A stretch of 64,000 bases of DNA from DASXHY01 sp036272195 (GCA_036272195.1 DATAZE010000028.1:62001-126000), one strand, 5' to 3'. Numbered from the stretch's first letter, positions 37,171 to 47,142 are shown. Notes: generated from the sequence alone by a model not told the origin. Numbers and translations: made by a program.

Positions 37171-37736
37171 GTGAGCGAGGTCACACGCATTTTGCAGTCC
37201 ATGGAATCCGGCGAGGCACAGCGCGCAGAGGAATTGCTTCCGTTGGTTACGAGGAACTTCGAAAACTGGCCTCCGCCAAAATGGCCAGCGAATCTTCGAC
37301 GCAGACGCTGCAACCGACCGCGCTGGTGCATGAGGCGTGGCTGCGCCTCACGGGAAACGAAAACGTCCAATGGAATAGCCGCGCCCATTTTTTTGGAGCC
37401 GCCGCTGAAGCGATGCGGCGCATCCTCATCGACAACGCGCGCCGCAAACGCGCTTTGCGCCATGGCGGCAATCAGCAACGACTGAATATCGAGGATATCG
37501 ACGTCGCCGCCATGGAAAAAGAGGACGAACTGCTCGCCATGAACGAGGCATTGGATGAGTTTGCCGTGGTGAACAAGCAGAAGGCGGAGCTGGTCAAGTT
37601 GCGTTATTTTATCGGGTTGAACATTGAAGAGTCGGCGAAAATTCTGGCAATTTCCGTTCCCACGGCCAACCGCTGGTGGGTGTTTGCGCGCGCGTGGCTA
37701 TATCAAAAAATCCAAAGCAACGCTTCGCTTCAATAA
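37171..37736 (+). pseudogene. ECF sigma factor (TIGR02999 type) with a frameshift
   Basis: The N-terminus (GTG at 37171, VSEVTRILQSMESGEAQRAE...LLPLV) and the rest (YEELRKLASAKM... through TLQPTALVHEAWLRLTG to RWWVFARAWLYQKIQ) belong to one protein but lie in different frames. One T missing at about 37248 explains the break. Sigma factors of this type normally accompany Ser/Thr kinases, here represented by the fragment just upstream. Confidence 0.75.
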
Positions 37737-37775
37737 CCCGTAACCGTGCGGGGCCGCATTTCGTCCAAATTGGCG

Positions 37776-39707
37776 ATGTCTTTGATCAATCCGTTTTCCG
37801 CGACTGAATTGTCGCGCCGTATTTCGGGCCCCCTCTGGTTTGTGGCTGCCGCAATGCTCCTCATCACGCAGGTCGCTCTCGCGGCGGATGAGACGGTTGT
37901 TACCAGCCCGGACGGCTCCATTCAGTTTCATGTCGAGTTGGTTGTCAAAAATCACCTCAATTACGATGTGAGTTTTAAAAACAAACGCGTCATTGAGACG
38001 TCGCCAATGATTTTTTCTCTTGATGGCAAGGAAGTCACTCTGAGTCCGACCGTCGGCGACATTAAGACCTACCGAATCAATGAAACCTATCCGTGGCGTG
38101 GAGCGCATTCCACAGCCACGAACAATTGCAATGGCGCGACCGTCGCGCTCAAATCCAGAGACGTGAGTTATCGTCTGGAAATTCGAGCCTACAATGATGG
38201 GATTGCTTACCGATTTATTGCGCCCGGCACCACGGAACAGGCTCGGGTGCCCGACGAGGCGTCCGCTTTTTGCGTCCCGGACGGCAGCCGTGTCTGGTAT
38301 CACGATCTCAGGGGCCATTACGAAGGGCAACATACGAATAATCTGGCGGCGGCGGTCCCGGCCGGCCAATGGATCGCGCCGCCGATGACTTTCAAACTAC
38401 CGAACGACGCTGGTTACGCGTCGGTGACGGAAGCGGATTTGATGGACTACAGCGGCATGGCATTACAGGCGACTGCGCCGCGCCAATTCAGCGTCGCCCT
38501 CGCCCACAAACAGCCGCCGTCGTATCCGTTCGTGCTGCGTTACAGCACGAACGACGTGATTCGCCTTGCCCATCCGGCAATCGTGACCGGCACGGTGACC
38601 ACGCCATGGCGCGTGGTGATGATCGGCGCGGATTTGAATGCGCTCGTGAACTGCGACATCCTGCCGGACCTTTGCCCGTCAGCGGATTTGAAAATTTTTC
38701 CGCAAAGCCTCAAAACCGATTGGATCAAGCCCGGCCGCGCGGTCTGGAAATACCTCGATGGCGGCGATAGCACGCTGGAAGGCACAAAGGAATTTTGCCA
38801 GATGGCCGGTGAACTGGGTTTTGAATACAACGTCGTGGAAGGTTACTGGGGCCGCTGGAGCGATGCGGAAATCAAGGATTTGGTCAACTACGCGAAGCAA
38901 AAAGGCGTCAGGTTGCTCTTCTGGAAACATTCCCGCTCGCTGCGCACGCCGCAGGAACGCGAGGACTTTTTCAAGAAGCTGCATGACCTCGGCGTGGCGG
39001 GCGCCAAGATTGATTTCTTCGATAATGAGCACAAGGAAATCATCGACCTCTATCAAGCCCTGCTCCAAAACGCAGCCAAATATCATCTCGTCGTGAATTT
39101 TCATGGCAGCGACAAGCCGACCGGCACAATTCGCACCTGGCCCAATGAAATTACGCGCGAAGCCGTCCGCGGGATGGAATCGAGCCGTCTGCACGACCGC
39201 GCCACACACGAAACCACCCTGCCCTTCACCCGCATGCTGGCCGGGCCGGCCGATTACAGCGTGGTCTATTTCGGCGATCGACGGCAAAACACCTCCTGGC
39301 CGCATCAAATCGCCACGGCCGCGATTTTCAGCCAGCCGATGCTCACCTACGCGGCGAATCCCTCGAACATTCTCGTCAATGCCGGAGTCGATTTGATCAA
39401 AAGTATCCCGGCGGTTTGGGACGAAACCATCGTCCTGCCGCCTTCGGAAATCGGCAAGCTGGCCGTTTACGCGCGGCGCAGCGGCGATACCTGGTTCCTG
39501 GCGGTGATCGGCGGGCCGGACGCGCAAACCATCCAGGTTCCGCTTTCGTTCCTCGGGCCGGACGCTTATGAATCGATGCTCATCCGCGATTCCGGCAACG
39601 GCTCCGACGCGGAGGAAATTGAGCATCGTTCGGCACGGCGCGAGGAGTCGCTCACCATCAACTTGCGCCCCGGCGGCGGTTTTATTGGGCGGTTCACACG
39701 GAAGTAA
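37776..39707 (+). CDS. GH97 glycoside hydrolase, alpha-galactosidase-like
   Basis: A signal peptide ending near ALA-AD is followed by the GH97 N-terminal beta-sandwich (ETVVTSPDGSIQFHVE), the catalytic barrel and a C-terminal sandwich. An Asp in GAKIDFFDNEHKE (residue about 413 from the ATG at 37776) sits where the nucleophile of retaining GH97 alpha-galactosidases lies; inverting alpha-glucosidases of the family lack it. It is the first gene of a four-hydrolase cluster. A GTG at 37746 would extend the protein by ten residues. Confidence 0.88.
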   Translation: MSLINPFSATELSRRISGPLWFVAAAMLLITQVALAADETVVTSPDGSIQFHVELVVKNHLNYDVSFKNKRVIETSPMIFSLDGKEVTLSPTVGDIKTYRINETYPWRGAHSTATNNCNGATVALKSRDVSYRLEIRAYNDGIAYRFIAPGTTEQARVPDEASAFCVPDGSRVWYHDLRGHYEGQHTNNLAAAVPAGQWIAPPMTFKLPNDAGYASVTEADLMDYSGMALQATAPRQFSVALAHKQPPSYPFVLRYSTNDVIRLAHPAIVTGTVTTPWRVVMIGADLNALVNCDILPDLCPSADLKIFPQSLKTDWIKPGRAVWKYLDGGDSTLEGTKEFCQMAGELGFEYNVVEGYWGRWSDAEIKDLVNYAKQKGVRLLFWKHSRSLRTPQEREDFFKKLHDLGVAGAKIDFFDNEHKEIIDLYQALLQNAAKYHLVVNFHGSDKPTGTIRTWPNEITREAVRGMESSRLHDRATHETTLPFTRMLAGPADYSVVYFGDRRQNTSWPHQIATAAIFSQPMLTYAANPSNILVNAGVDLIKSIPAVWDETIVLPPSEIGKLAVYARRSGDTWFLAVIGGPDAQTIQVPLSFLGPDAYESMLIRDSGNGSDAEEIEHRSARREESLTINLRPGGGFIGRFTRK

Positions 39708-39715
39708 TTTGCCGA

Positions 39716-41644
39716 ATGCGATTCATTGCCAAAGTTCTCTCCTTCATTCGTATGGCAGGCGACATACTTGACCCTCTATTTCCGGGGAAAAAATCAAAGC
39801 CTTCTTACGTCGGCTGCCACGTATTAAAGATTGGCGCGGCCCTGATATTGTTCCTGGCACTCGCGTCGCCCGCATTCGCACAGCCGAAGGACGTGGATGA
39901 CGTGGAGCCAAACGGCGACGCGGTAAAATTGATGCCGCCCATGGTCGACGTGACGCGCAATCCGGTGCTTCCGCCGAAATGGGCCTTTGGCGTTTTGTTT
40001 GCGAGTTATCTGGATCAGGAAAAAGTCCTCGATGCCGCGCAACGACTGCGCCGGGATTATTGCGGCGACTTGATGTGGATTGATTCCAGTTGGTTGTGGA
40101 ACTCTTATAACGGCGCCAACCGCTATATTTGTTTTCAGTTCGACCAAAGCCAGTTTCCCGACCCGAAGACCATGATCGCCGCGCTGCATGAAAATCATTT
40201 TCATTTTGGCGTGTGGGAATGGCCTTATATCGATATCAGCATCACGAACCTATATCAGCAAGGCGAGAGCGGCCGGTTTTTCATCACCGACCAGCGTGGT
40301 GGCGCGGGAAAGGTCGTCAACGGCGGCGGCTGGCACGGGGTTACGTTCACGGGCCAAATTGATTTCACGAATCCCAAAGCGGTTGAGTGGTGGAAGCAAT
40401 TGAATCAGCCGCTGCTCGACATGGGCGTGGACTTTTTCAAAATCGACACCTACAGCACCGTGGCAAAGGGCGGCGTAACGCTCGACGGCAGCGGTTCCGA
40501 AAATCTCCGGCGGCTTTATCACAAGGCCTATTATGACATGACCGAGAGGGCCTCGGGCGGCCGCGGTTTTATTCTCGCGCATCGGACGCCGACACCCGAA
40601 AACGATCAATACCCCGGTATGTGGACCGGCGATACGACGACTTCATGGAGCGGCTTCGAAGATGACATGAAACGCGCCGCGGCGATGAACACGCCGCAAA
40701 CCGCTGCTTTCTGGACGAGCGACACCGGCGGTTACAATCACGATGTGCCGAACCACGACGAGCTTTACATTCGCTGGCTGCAGTACGGCACGTTCCTGCC
40801 GATCACAGAATTCTTCAGCGCCAAAGACACCAAGGGCCGGTTTCCGTGGCTCTTCAACGAGCAGGCGCAACGCAATTTCAAATTTTATACGCAGCTTCGC
40901 TATCGCCTGCTGCCGTTCCGCTATTCCAACGCTCAAATTGCCTATCACGAAACGCCGGTGAAATATCCGGTGCGCTTTGCGCCGGACACCACGGATGAAA
41001 TCATCGTCGGCAACGGCGACAGCGAAATGCTGGTTGCGCCGGTGCACATGGGGGGCGCCACGAACCGCCAGGTGCGGCTGCCGGCGGGAAAATCGTGGAT
41101 CAATTATTGGACGGGCGAAGTTTATGACGGCGGGAGCGCGTCGACCGTGGATGCGCCGCTCGACAAAGTGCCGATTTTTGTGAAGGCCGGCTCGATCATT
41201 CCGATGGGACCGGACATGCATTACGTAGACGAAAAACCCACCGACCCATTGACGCTGGATATTTATCCATCCGCCAAATCTATCTACACACTTTACGAAG
41301 ACGACGGGCGCAGCAACGACTACCAACGCAGCAGCTTCGCCCGCACCCGATTCGACTGCGAAACCATCGGCGCGGATATCATCGTCGGCATCGGTGCGGC
41401 GCAGGGCGATTACAATGGAAAACTGACACGCCGCACTTACATGCTGAAAATCAACCGAAAGGCGGCCTCGTTCGCGCGCGTGACGCGAGGCGGCGCGCCC
41501 ATGGAAAAACTGGCGTCAAAGGAGACTTTCGATTCCAACGAACAGGGTTGGTTTAACGACACTGCTGCCGCGACGGTTTGGGTCAAGTTTTCAACATCGA
41601 CGACTGTTGCGTCAAAAATTATTTTGAACGGCATCGCCTTTTAG
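39716..41644 (+). CDS. GH31 alpha-glycosidase (alpha-glucosidase/xylosidase-like)
   Basis: The mature part shows the GH31 barrel, with likely nucleophile Asp244 in FFKIDTYS and acid/base Asp306 in WTGDTTTSW, followed by the GH31 C-terminal sandwich. The sequence after the nucleophile differs from the usual xxE pattern, so the subfamily is unclear. The ORF starts at ATG 39716 (or 39752) and passes through a REP unit (39788-39822) before a hydrophobic signal segment (LKIGAALILFLALASPAFA). It lies 9 bases after the GH97 gene. Confidence 0.85.
   Translation: MRFIAKVLSFIRMAGDILDPLFPGKKSKPSYVGCHVLKIGAALILFLALASPAFAQPKDVDDVEPNGDAVKLMPPMVDVTRNPVLPPKWAFGVLFASYLDQEKVLDAAQRLRRDYCGDLMWIDSSWLWNSYNGANRYICFQFDQSQFPDPKTMIAALHENHFHFGVWEWPYIDISITNLYQQGESGRFFITDQRGGAGKVVNGGGWHGVTFTGQIDFTNPKAVEWWKQLNQPLLDMGVDFFKIDTYSTVAKGGVTLDGSGSENLRRLYHKAYYDMTERASGGRGFILAHRTPTPENDQYPGMWTGDTTTSWSGFEDDMKRAAAMNTPQTAAFWTSDTGGYNHDVPNHDELYIRWLQYGTFLPITEFFSAKDTKGRFPWLFNEQAQRNFKFYTQLRYRLLPFRYSNAQIAYHETPVKYPVRFAPDTTDEIIVGNGDSEMLVAPVHMGGATNRQVRLPAGKSWINYWTGEVYDGGSASTVDAPLDKVPIFVKAGSIIPMGPDMHYVDEKPTDPLTLDIYPSAKSIYTLYEDDGRSNDYQRSSFARTRFDCETIGADIIVGIGAAQGDYNGKLTRRTYMLKINRKAASFARVTRGGAPMEKLASKETFDSNEQGWFNDTAAATVWVKFSTSTTVASKIILNGIAF
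39788..39822 (-). repeat. REP unit inside the 5' end of the GH31 gene
   Basis: Minus-strand reading is GTGGCAGCCGACGTAAGAAG then GCTTTGATTTTTT, a member of the GCCGACGTAAGGAGGC family. On the plus strand it is translated as part of the signal-peptide n-region (KSKPSYVGCH). Confidence 0.65.
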
Positions 41645-41672
41645 TAACCTCGCGCCCTTAAAACTGCATCCT

Positions 41673-44138
41673 GTGAAACGCAATTATTTTCTTCTCATTG
41701 CAATCCTCGCGGCGGCTGCGCGCACCCGGAACGCACCCGCGCAGGATGAACACCCGAACGCCCTCACTCTTTGGTATCAACAGCCTGCGGGCGTGGATTG
41801 GAACGCCGCGTTGCCGGTGGGCAATGGCCGGTTGGGTGCGATGGTTTACGGCGATGTGAAACAAGAGCGGTTGCAATTGAACGAGGACTCGGTGTGGGAA
41901 GGTGACAAACGCAGCGGCGCGAATTCGAACGCGCTGACGGCCCTGCCAGAAGTGCGCAAGCTGTTGTTCGAAGGAAAAAACGAGGAAGCCTCCGCGCTTG
42001 CCGCCAAAACGATGATGGGCATTCCCATGCGCATCAAGTCCTACCAACCGCTTGCCGATTTGTTCATCGAGAACACGGATAAATCCAACGCGCCGGAAAA
42101 AAATTATCGCCGCGAACTGGATCTCAACACCGGCATCGCCACCACGACTTTCGACCTGGGTGATGATACTTATATCCGCGAAGTTTTCGCGTCCGCGCCG
42201 GACAACGTGATCGCCGCGCAAATCACATCCACCAAGCCCGGCGGCTTGAACCTCAACGTCTGGCTGACTCGCGAGCGTGATGCGCACTGCGCAAACAATC
42301 CAAAAGATCCCAGCGAATTGGTCCTGCGCGGGCAAATTTCGGTCCAGTATTTAAATGACAAAGTTGATGCAAAAGACATCCCCGACCCGGCCAAGGCAAA
42401 GCCGGGGGAAAAATTCATGGCGGTGGCGCGGGTCTTTGCCTACGGCGGCAAGCTGACAGGCTCGGAAGGTGTGGTGCGAATTTCCGGCGCCGATACGGTG
42501 ACAATTTACATTGCGGGCGAAACGGATTATCGCGGTGGCGATCCAGAGGAAAAGTGCCTGGCAGACCTGGATTCGCTCTCGAAAAAATCCTACGAGGCCG
42601 TTCGCTCCGCGCACATTGGAGATTATCAAAAACTTTTCCGCCGCGTTTCCCTCAACCTGGGAGCCATCAGCACGAACGTGGAAACCATGCCCACGGATGA
42701 GCGGTTAAAGCGTATGGAAACAGGTGCGGCTGACCCCGATTTAGTCGCGACTTATTTCCAATACGGCCGTTATTTGCTGATGAGCAGTTCGCGACCCGGT
42801 TCGCTGCCCGCCAATCTGCAAGGCCTTTGGAACGACAAGATGAATGCCGCGTGGAACAGCGATTATCATTTGAATATCAATATCCAGATGAATTACTGGC
42901 CGGCGGAGGTTTGCAATCTTTCAGAATGTACCCAGCCGTTGTTTGACCTGATGGATACGCTGGCCGAGTCCGGCACCAATGTGGCACGGATTAATTACGG
43001 ATGCCGCGGCTGGGTGGCACACCATCTTACTGATCCGTTCGGTTTTGCCGCGCCGGCGGACAGCGTCGTCGGCATCTGGCCGATGGGCGCCGCGTGGCTC
43101 GCGGAACATCCCTATGAACATTACCTCTTCACCGGCGACAAAGGATTTCTCGCGAAGCGCGGTTATCCGTTGATGAAGGGTGCGGCGCGTTTCATTCTCG
43201 ATTTTCTCGTGGAAGCGCCCGCAGGCACGCCCGCCGCGGGCAAACTCGTTACCGCGCCGTCGCATTCTCCCGAAAATTCTTTTTTCCTTCCCGACGGTAA
43301 ACAGTCGCGCATGACCTACGGTTGCACGATGGATTTGGAAATCATCCACGAGCTTCTGAGCAATTGTGTTGAAGCGAGCAAAATCCTGAATACGGATGCG
43401 CCTTTTCGCGCTGAATGCGAGGCCGCTTTGAAAAAACTTGCGCCTCCGCAAATCAGCAAGCAGGACGGGCGATTGCAGGAATGGATCGAGGATTACAAGG
43501 ATGTTGATTTACAGCACCGCCACACATCGCATCTTTTCGCTGTTTATCCCGGGCATGAAATCACGCTGGCAGGCACGCCGGAACTGGCCACAGCAGCCCG
43601 CAAGGCGCTCGAATCGCGCGGCGAAGGCGGCACGGAATGGAGCTGGCCGTGGCGCGCGTGCTATTGGGCGCGGTTCCACGAAGGCGATCTCGCTTATGGC
43701 CAGATTGAAAAATTGGTGAGCACGCACCTCTATCCCAACTTATTCAACCGCTATCCGCCGTTTCAAATCGATGGAAACCTCGGTGCGACAGCAGCGATTG
43801 CCGAGATGCTCCTGCAAAGCCAGGACAATGAAATCGTTTTGCTGCCCGCTTTGCCGAAGGCGTGGCCGGACGGCTCGGTGAAGGGCCTGCGCGCACGCGG
43901 AAATTTCGAAGTGACCATGAACTGGAAAGACGGGAAGTTGGCCGACGCAAAAATCCTCTCGAACCTCGGCAACAAGGCGCGCGTGCGCGCAGACGGCCCG
44001 TTGGAGGTCAGCGCCGGCGGCAAACCCGTGGATATCGAACGGCCGGAGCCGAACGTCGTCGAGTTCACGACGAAACGCGGTGTCACTTACCTTTTAAGCT
44101 CGGGCAAAGAAACTTTAACACAAACCTCAACTAAATGA
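41673..44138 (+). CDS. GH95 alpha-L-fucosidase/galactosidase
   Basis: 821 residues with an N-terminal signal peptide and the GH95 layout. The catalytic residues known from the family are all visible: Asn401 and Asn403 in LNINIQMNYW, Glu534 in PSHSPENS and Asp700 in FQIDGNLGATA. GH95 enzymes remove alpha-1,2-linked L-fucose or L-galactose by inversion, for example from xyloglucan side chains. It overlaps the following GH27 gene by four bases (ATGA). Confidence 0.92.
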   Translation: MKRNYFLLIAILAAAARTRNAPAQDEHPNALTLWYQQPAGVDWNAALPVGNGRLGAMVYGDVKQERLQLNEDSVWEGDKRSGANSNALTALPEVRKLLFEGKNEEASALAAKTMMGIPMRIKSYQPLADLFIENTDKSNAPEKNYRRELDLNTGIATTTFDLGDDTYIREVFASAPDNVIAAQITSTKPGGLNLNVWLTRERDAHCANNPKDPSELVLRGQISVQYLNDKVDAKDIPDPAKAKPGEKFMAVARVFAYGGKLTGSEGVVRISGADTVTIYIAGETDYRGGDPEEKCLADLDSLSKKSYEAVRSAHIGDYQKLFRRVSLNLGAISTNVETMPTDERLKRMETGAADPDLVATYFQYGRYLLMSSSRPGSLPANLQGLWNDKMNAAWNSDYHLNINIQMNYWPAEVCNLSECTQPLFDLMDTLAESGTNVARINYGCRGWVAHHLTDPFGFAAPADSVVGIWPMGAAWLAEHPYEHYLFTGDKGFLAKRGYPLMKGAARFILDFLVEAPAGTPAAGKLVTAPSHSPENSFFLPDGKQSRMTYGCTMDLEIIHELLSNCVEASKILNTDAPFRAECEAALKKLAPPQISKQDGRLQEWIEDYKDVDLQHRHTSHLFAVYPGHEITLAGTPELATAARKALESRGEGGTEWSWPWRACYWARFHEGDLAYGQIEKLVSTHLYPNLFNRYPPFQIDGNLGATAAIAEMLLQSQDNEIVLLPALPKAWPDGSVKGLRARGNFEVTMNWKDGKLADAKILSNLGNKARVRADGPLEVSAGGKPVDIERPEPNVVEFTTKRGVTYLLSSGKETLTQTSTK

Positions 44139-45727
44139 AAACATCCCTGCTACACCCTCGCACGTCGGCATTGTTTTATGCCGCCGCGCTCGCCATCGCC
44201 CCTGGCGCTTATGCACAGGACCATGCTCCCGCTCCCGAGATCCGCACCCCCAGGGCCCCACTAATCCCCCACATCAACGGGCCGGATATTTTCGGCGTGC
44301 GGCCGGGCAATCCGTTTCTTTATCACATTCCCGCCACGGGCGACCGGCCCATGACGTTTTCCGCAGACGAATTGCCGCGCGATTTGAAACTGAACGCCGC
44401 TACGGGCGACATCAGCGGTTCGCTGCCAGGGGCCGGTGAGTTTAACGTGACTTTTCACGCAAAGAATTCCAAAGGCGCCGCCGATAAAAAATTCAAGATC
44501 GTCGTGGGCGAGGAAATCTCGCTCACACCGCCGATGGGTTGGAACAGTTGGAACGCCTACCATGCAACCGTCACCGGTGAGAACGTAATGCACGCCGCGC
44601 ACGCCATGGCCGCCAGCGGTTTGATCAATCACGGCTGGAGCTACATCAACATCGATGATTCGTGGCAGGGAAAACGCGGCAGGAAATTCAACGGCATTCA
44701 GCCCAACGAAAAATTTCCGGACATGCAGAAAATGTGCAATGACATTCACGCCATGGGACTCAAGGTCGGGATTTACTCGACGCCGTGGGTGACTTCGTAC
44801 GCCGGTTATGTGGGCGGCAGCGCGGACAATTCCGAGGGCACGTGGGAGAAACCCACCGACCACGGACGTCTGAACGGCAAATTTCCGTTCGCGGACAATG
44901 ACGCTGATCAGTGGGCGGCGTGGGGAATTGATTATTTGAAATACGATTGGAACCCGCGCAACAGCAGCCCCAAGGAAACTCCCGAAGATTTTCACCAGCA
45001 CAGCGCCACGATGACGAAGGCACTGCGAAAATCGAAGCGCGATGTTGTTTTCAGCTACTCCAACTCGATGCCCTTCGAAGACATCGCGGATCAATCGTTG
45101 ATGTACAATTGCTGGCGCACGACCGGCGACATCGGCGACAGTTGGTTGAGCATGGGCGCGAAGGCTTTTTACATGAATGCCCCGAAAGGCTCCAAAGAAC
45201 TTGAAGGCGCGCCGAGCGATCGCTGGGCGCCCTTCGCGCGGCCCGGACACTGGAACGACCCGGACATGATGGTGCTGGGTTACGTGAATTTCGGCGGCAA
45301 GCAGCATCCGACGCGCCTCACGCCGGATGAACAATATCTCCACATGACCGCGTGGTGCATGGCCGCGGCACCGTTACTGCTCGGCTGCGACCTGGACAAG
45401 CTCGACGATTTTACGCTGAACCTTGTTTCCAACGACGAAGTCCTGGGCATAAACCAGGATCGGCTGGGCAAACAAGCGACTCTCGCGTCCAATGAGGGAA
45501 ACACTCTTTTGGTCTACATGCGTCCGCTCGAAGATGGCTCCGAGGCCGTGGCACTCTACAATCTTGGCAAGGAGCCCGTAAAAGTAACCGCCAAATGGCC
45601 TGACCTGAAGCTGATGGGCAAACACAACGTGCGCGATTTATGGCGGCAAAAGGACCTCGGCGATTTCAGCGATGAATTCTCGATGAACGTCGGGCCACAC
45701 GGGGCGGAACTGGTCAAAATAAAATAG
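44135..45727 (+). CDS. GH27 alpha-galactosidase with putative Ig domain
   Basis: After a signal peptide (about 1-28), residues about 30-125 form a He_PIG-like domain, then the GH27 barrel begins at TPPMGWNSWNAY. The nucleophile is Asp271 in YLKYDW and the acid/base Asp332 in TGDIGDSW; NDPDMM follows. It cleaves alpha-1,6- or similar galactose linkages by retention. It is the last gene of the cluster, translationally coupled to GH95. Confidence 0.92.
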   Translation: MKTSLLHPRTSALFYAAALAIAPGAYAQDHAPAPEIRTPRAPLIPHINGPDIFGVRPGNPFLYHIPATGDRPMTFSADELPRDLKLNAATGDISGSLPGAGEFNVTFHAKNSKGAADKKFKIVVGEEISLTPPMGWNSWNAYHATVTGENVMHAAHAMAASGLINHGWSYINIDDSWQGKRGRKFNGIQPNEKFPDMQKMCNDIHAMGLKVGIYSTPWVTSYAGYVGGSADNSEGTWEKPTDHGRLNGKFPFADNDADQWAAWGIDYLKYDWNPRNSSPKETPEDFHQHSATMTKALRKSKRDVVFSYSNSMPFEDIADQSLMYNCWRTTGDIGDSWLSMGAKAFYMNAPKGSKELEGAPSDRWAPFARPGHWNDPDMMVLGYVNFGGKQHPTRLTPDEQYLHMTAWCMAAAPLLLGCDLDKLDDFTLNLVSNDEVLGINQDRLGKQATLASNEGNTLLVYMRPLEDGSEAVALYNLGKEPVKVTAKWPDLKLMGKHNVRDLWRQKDLGDFSDEFSMNVGPHGAELVKIK

Positions 45728-45814
45728 GTTCGTCGCCCGCATCGAGCGTATTTTCAAAATAGCGCAGCTGCGGACGGATGTCCGCGCTGAAAGAAGATGA
45801 TTTAAGCGGTCGGA

Positions 45815-45880
45815 TTATTCTCCGTTAACGTCATAGTCGGGCATTTCTTCGGCGTAGACTTCTGTCTGCACTTTGTTCAT
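45815..45880 (-). CDS. Candidate 21-residue micropeptide with a strong RBS
   Basis: MNKVQTEVYAEEMPDYDVNG(E) is preceded by AAAGGAG five bases before the ATG (revcomp of 45883-45889), the best Shine-Dalgarno seen in this window. The peptide is acidic and has two Tyr. No partner or maturation gene follows on this strand, where the next sequence is the end of GH27. It may be a genuine small protein, a leader peptide or the remnant of a longer gene. Confidence 0.4.
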   Translation of the reverse strand: MNKVQTEVYAEEMPDYDVNGE

Positions 45881-46190
45881 TTGTCTCCTTTTATGAACAT
45901 TTGCGACCGTACGCGGCGGATCACGCGATGAAACTCTAAGGTTTTCCCATGAAATCAGCAAAAACCTGAAGGCGGCTAAAAATTGGTATGCTTTTGGCTG
46001 AAAAAGAGCCAGGCCGAATATTCGTTCGGGCGATCGCCAGATCAATTCGAAGATTCTTTGAAAGAAATTCTCTTTCCGTCCGTATTGACTGGTGTTCATT
46101 TCAAAACGAACAACCAAACCGTTTTGCTTTTGAAGGGGGGTGTTAAGGGGCTAAGGCCAACAACAACAAAAACACAATAAAATCGAATCT
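45881..46190. other. Intergenic region without recognised genes
   Basis: About 310 bases between the micropeptide and the Ig-domain gene. It would hold the divergent promoters of both; a TTGACT at about 46086 is the only box that stands out, with a poor -10. A short AAAGAAATTCTCTTTC palindrome is also present. I see no ORF with support on either strand. Confidence 0.5.
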
Positions 46191-46970
46191 ATGAAGAAAT
46201 GCATCTCACGCGGCATCGTATTAACAGCGATCGCCGGACTCGCCCTGGCCGCTCAAGCCCAGGATACCAATACCGACCAATCCCAGTTTCCAACCATTTT
46301 CCAACAACCGGTGGACCAGTGCGTCCCGGTCGGTTCCGCCGTCACTTTTTCCGTAGTGGCTTCCAACGCCGACAGCTATCAATGGTATGACAACAATACC
46401 GCATTGGACGGCCAAACGAACAGCAGCTTGACGATTCCCAGCACCGGCACTGGTGACGTGGGATATTATTATGCCTCGGTCATCAAAGGCTCCGAAGCCG
46501 TGCCGACGCGTTCGGCCTGTTTGAATGTTTACACCACGTCCTCGCCCGCTTCTACCTCCACCATCTCGTCCGGACCCAGGATGAAATCGATGTCCATGAA
46601 TATGGCGATGTCCACAGACCTCACGGGGGGCGGCGTAATTACGGTGTTCGGTGCACCCGTAGTGAGCGGCGGGGGCGGTACCGGCTGTCCTGGAGCGTAT
46701 TCGGGTTATGTCAATTTCACCAAACCGATGTCAGAAGGCTGGGGCTTTGCGCCTGATACGTCAAACTCGCACACCGCCACGGATTCGAATCGTTCCGATA
46801 CCAAAGTCCAGTTCAATGGCTATTATGGCGATGGGAATTGTGCTCAAACGACGGTTACAGTGGGCAATCCACCTCCCAGCCCGGCATACCGGTTCACCAT
46901 CTTCTTCCCGCGCGGAAGCCAGGTGCCGACAAATTCCTATGCGATCACCCTGGTTGGATTCAATCCGTAA
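46191..46970 (+). CDS. Secreted Ig-domain protein
   Basis: 259 residues with a signal peptide (cleavage near AQA-QD). An Ig-like domain of the type common in verrucomicrobial exported proteins follows (about 35-115; QPVDQCVPVGSAVTFSVVASNADSYQWY ... GYYYASVIKG). A Ser/Thr-rich linker leads to a C-terminal beta-rich region (about 155-259) that I do not recognise. A strong terminator follows directly. Confidence 0.8.
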   Translation: MKKCISRGIVLTAIAGLALAAQAQDTNTDQSQFPTIFQQPVDQCVPVGSAVTFSVVASNADSYQWYDNNTALDGQTNSSLTIPSTGTGDVGYYYASVIKGSEAVPTRSACLNVYTTSSPASTSTISSGPRMKSMSMNMAMSTDLTGGGVITVFGAPVVSGGGGTGCPGAYSGYVNFTKPMSEGWGFAPDTSNSHTATDSNRSDTKVQFNGYYGDGNCAQTTVTVGNPPPSPAYRFTIFFPRGSQVPTNSYAITLVGFNP

Positions 46971-46991
46971 TCAATTTAATAGAAAATAAAG

Positions 46992-47023
46992 CGGCCTCCC
47001 TGCTAAGGGAGGCCGTTTTTTTT
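46992..47023 (+). terminator. Intrinsic terminator of the Ig-domain gene
   Basis: CGGCCTCCC (46992-47000) and GGGAGGCCG (47007-47015), 6-base loop, then eight T. Perfect 9-bp stem. Confidence 0.9.
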
Positions 47024-47142
47024 AGAGAACCTGTCAGTAACCTCCGGCAATGCGGAGCGCTTGAGGGAGGCGGTTCGATTTTAAACACGGGAGATGTCAC
47101 TCGATCACATCCGCACCCAGGTCCCGAAGTAACGCCGGTGTT

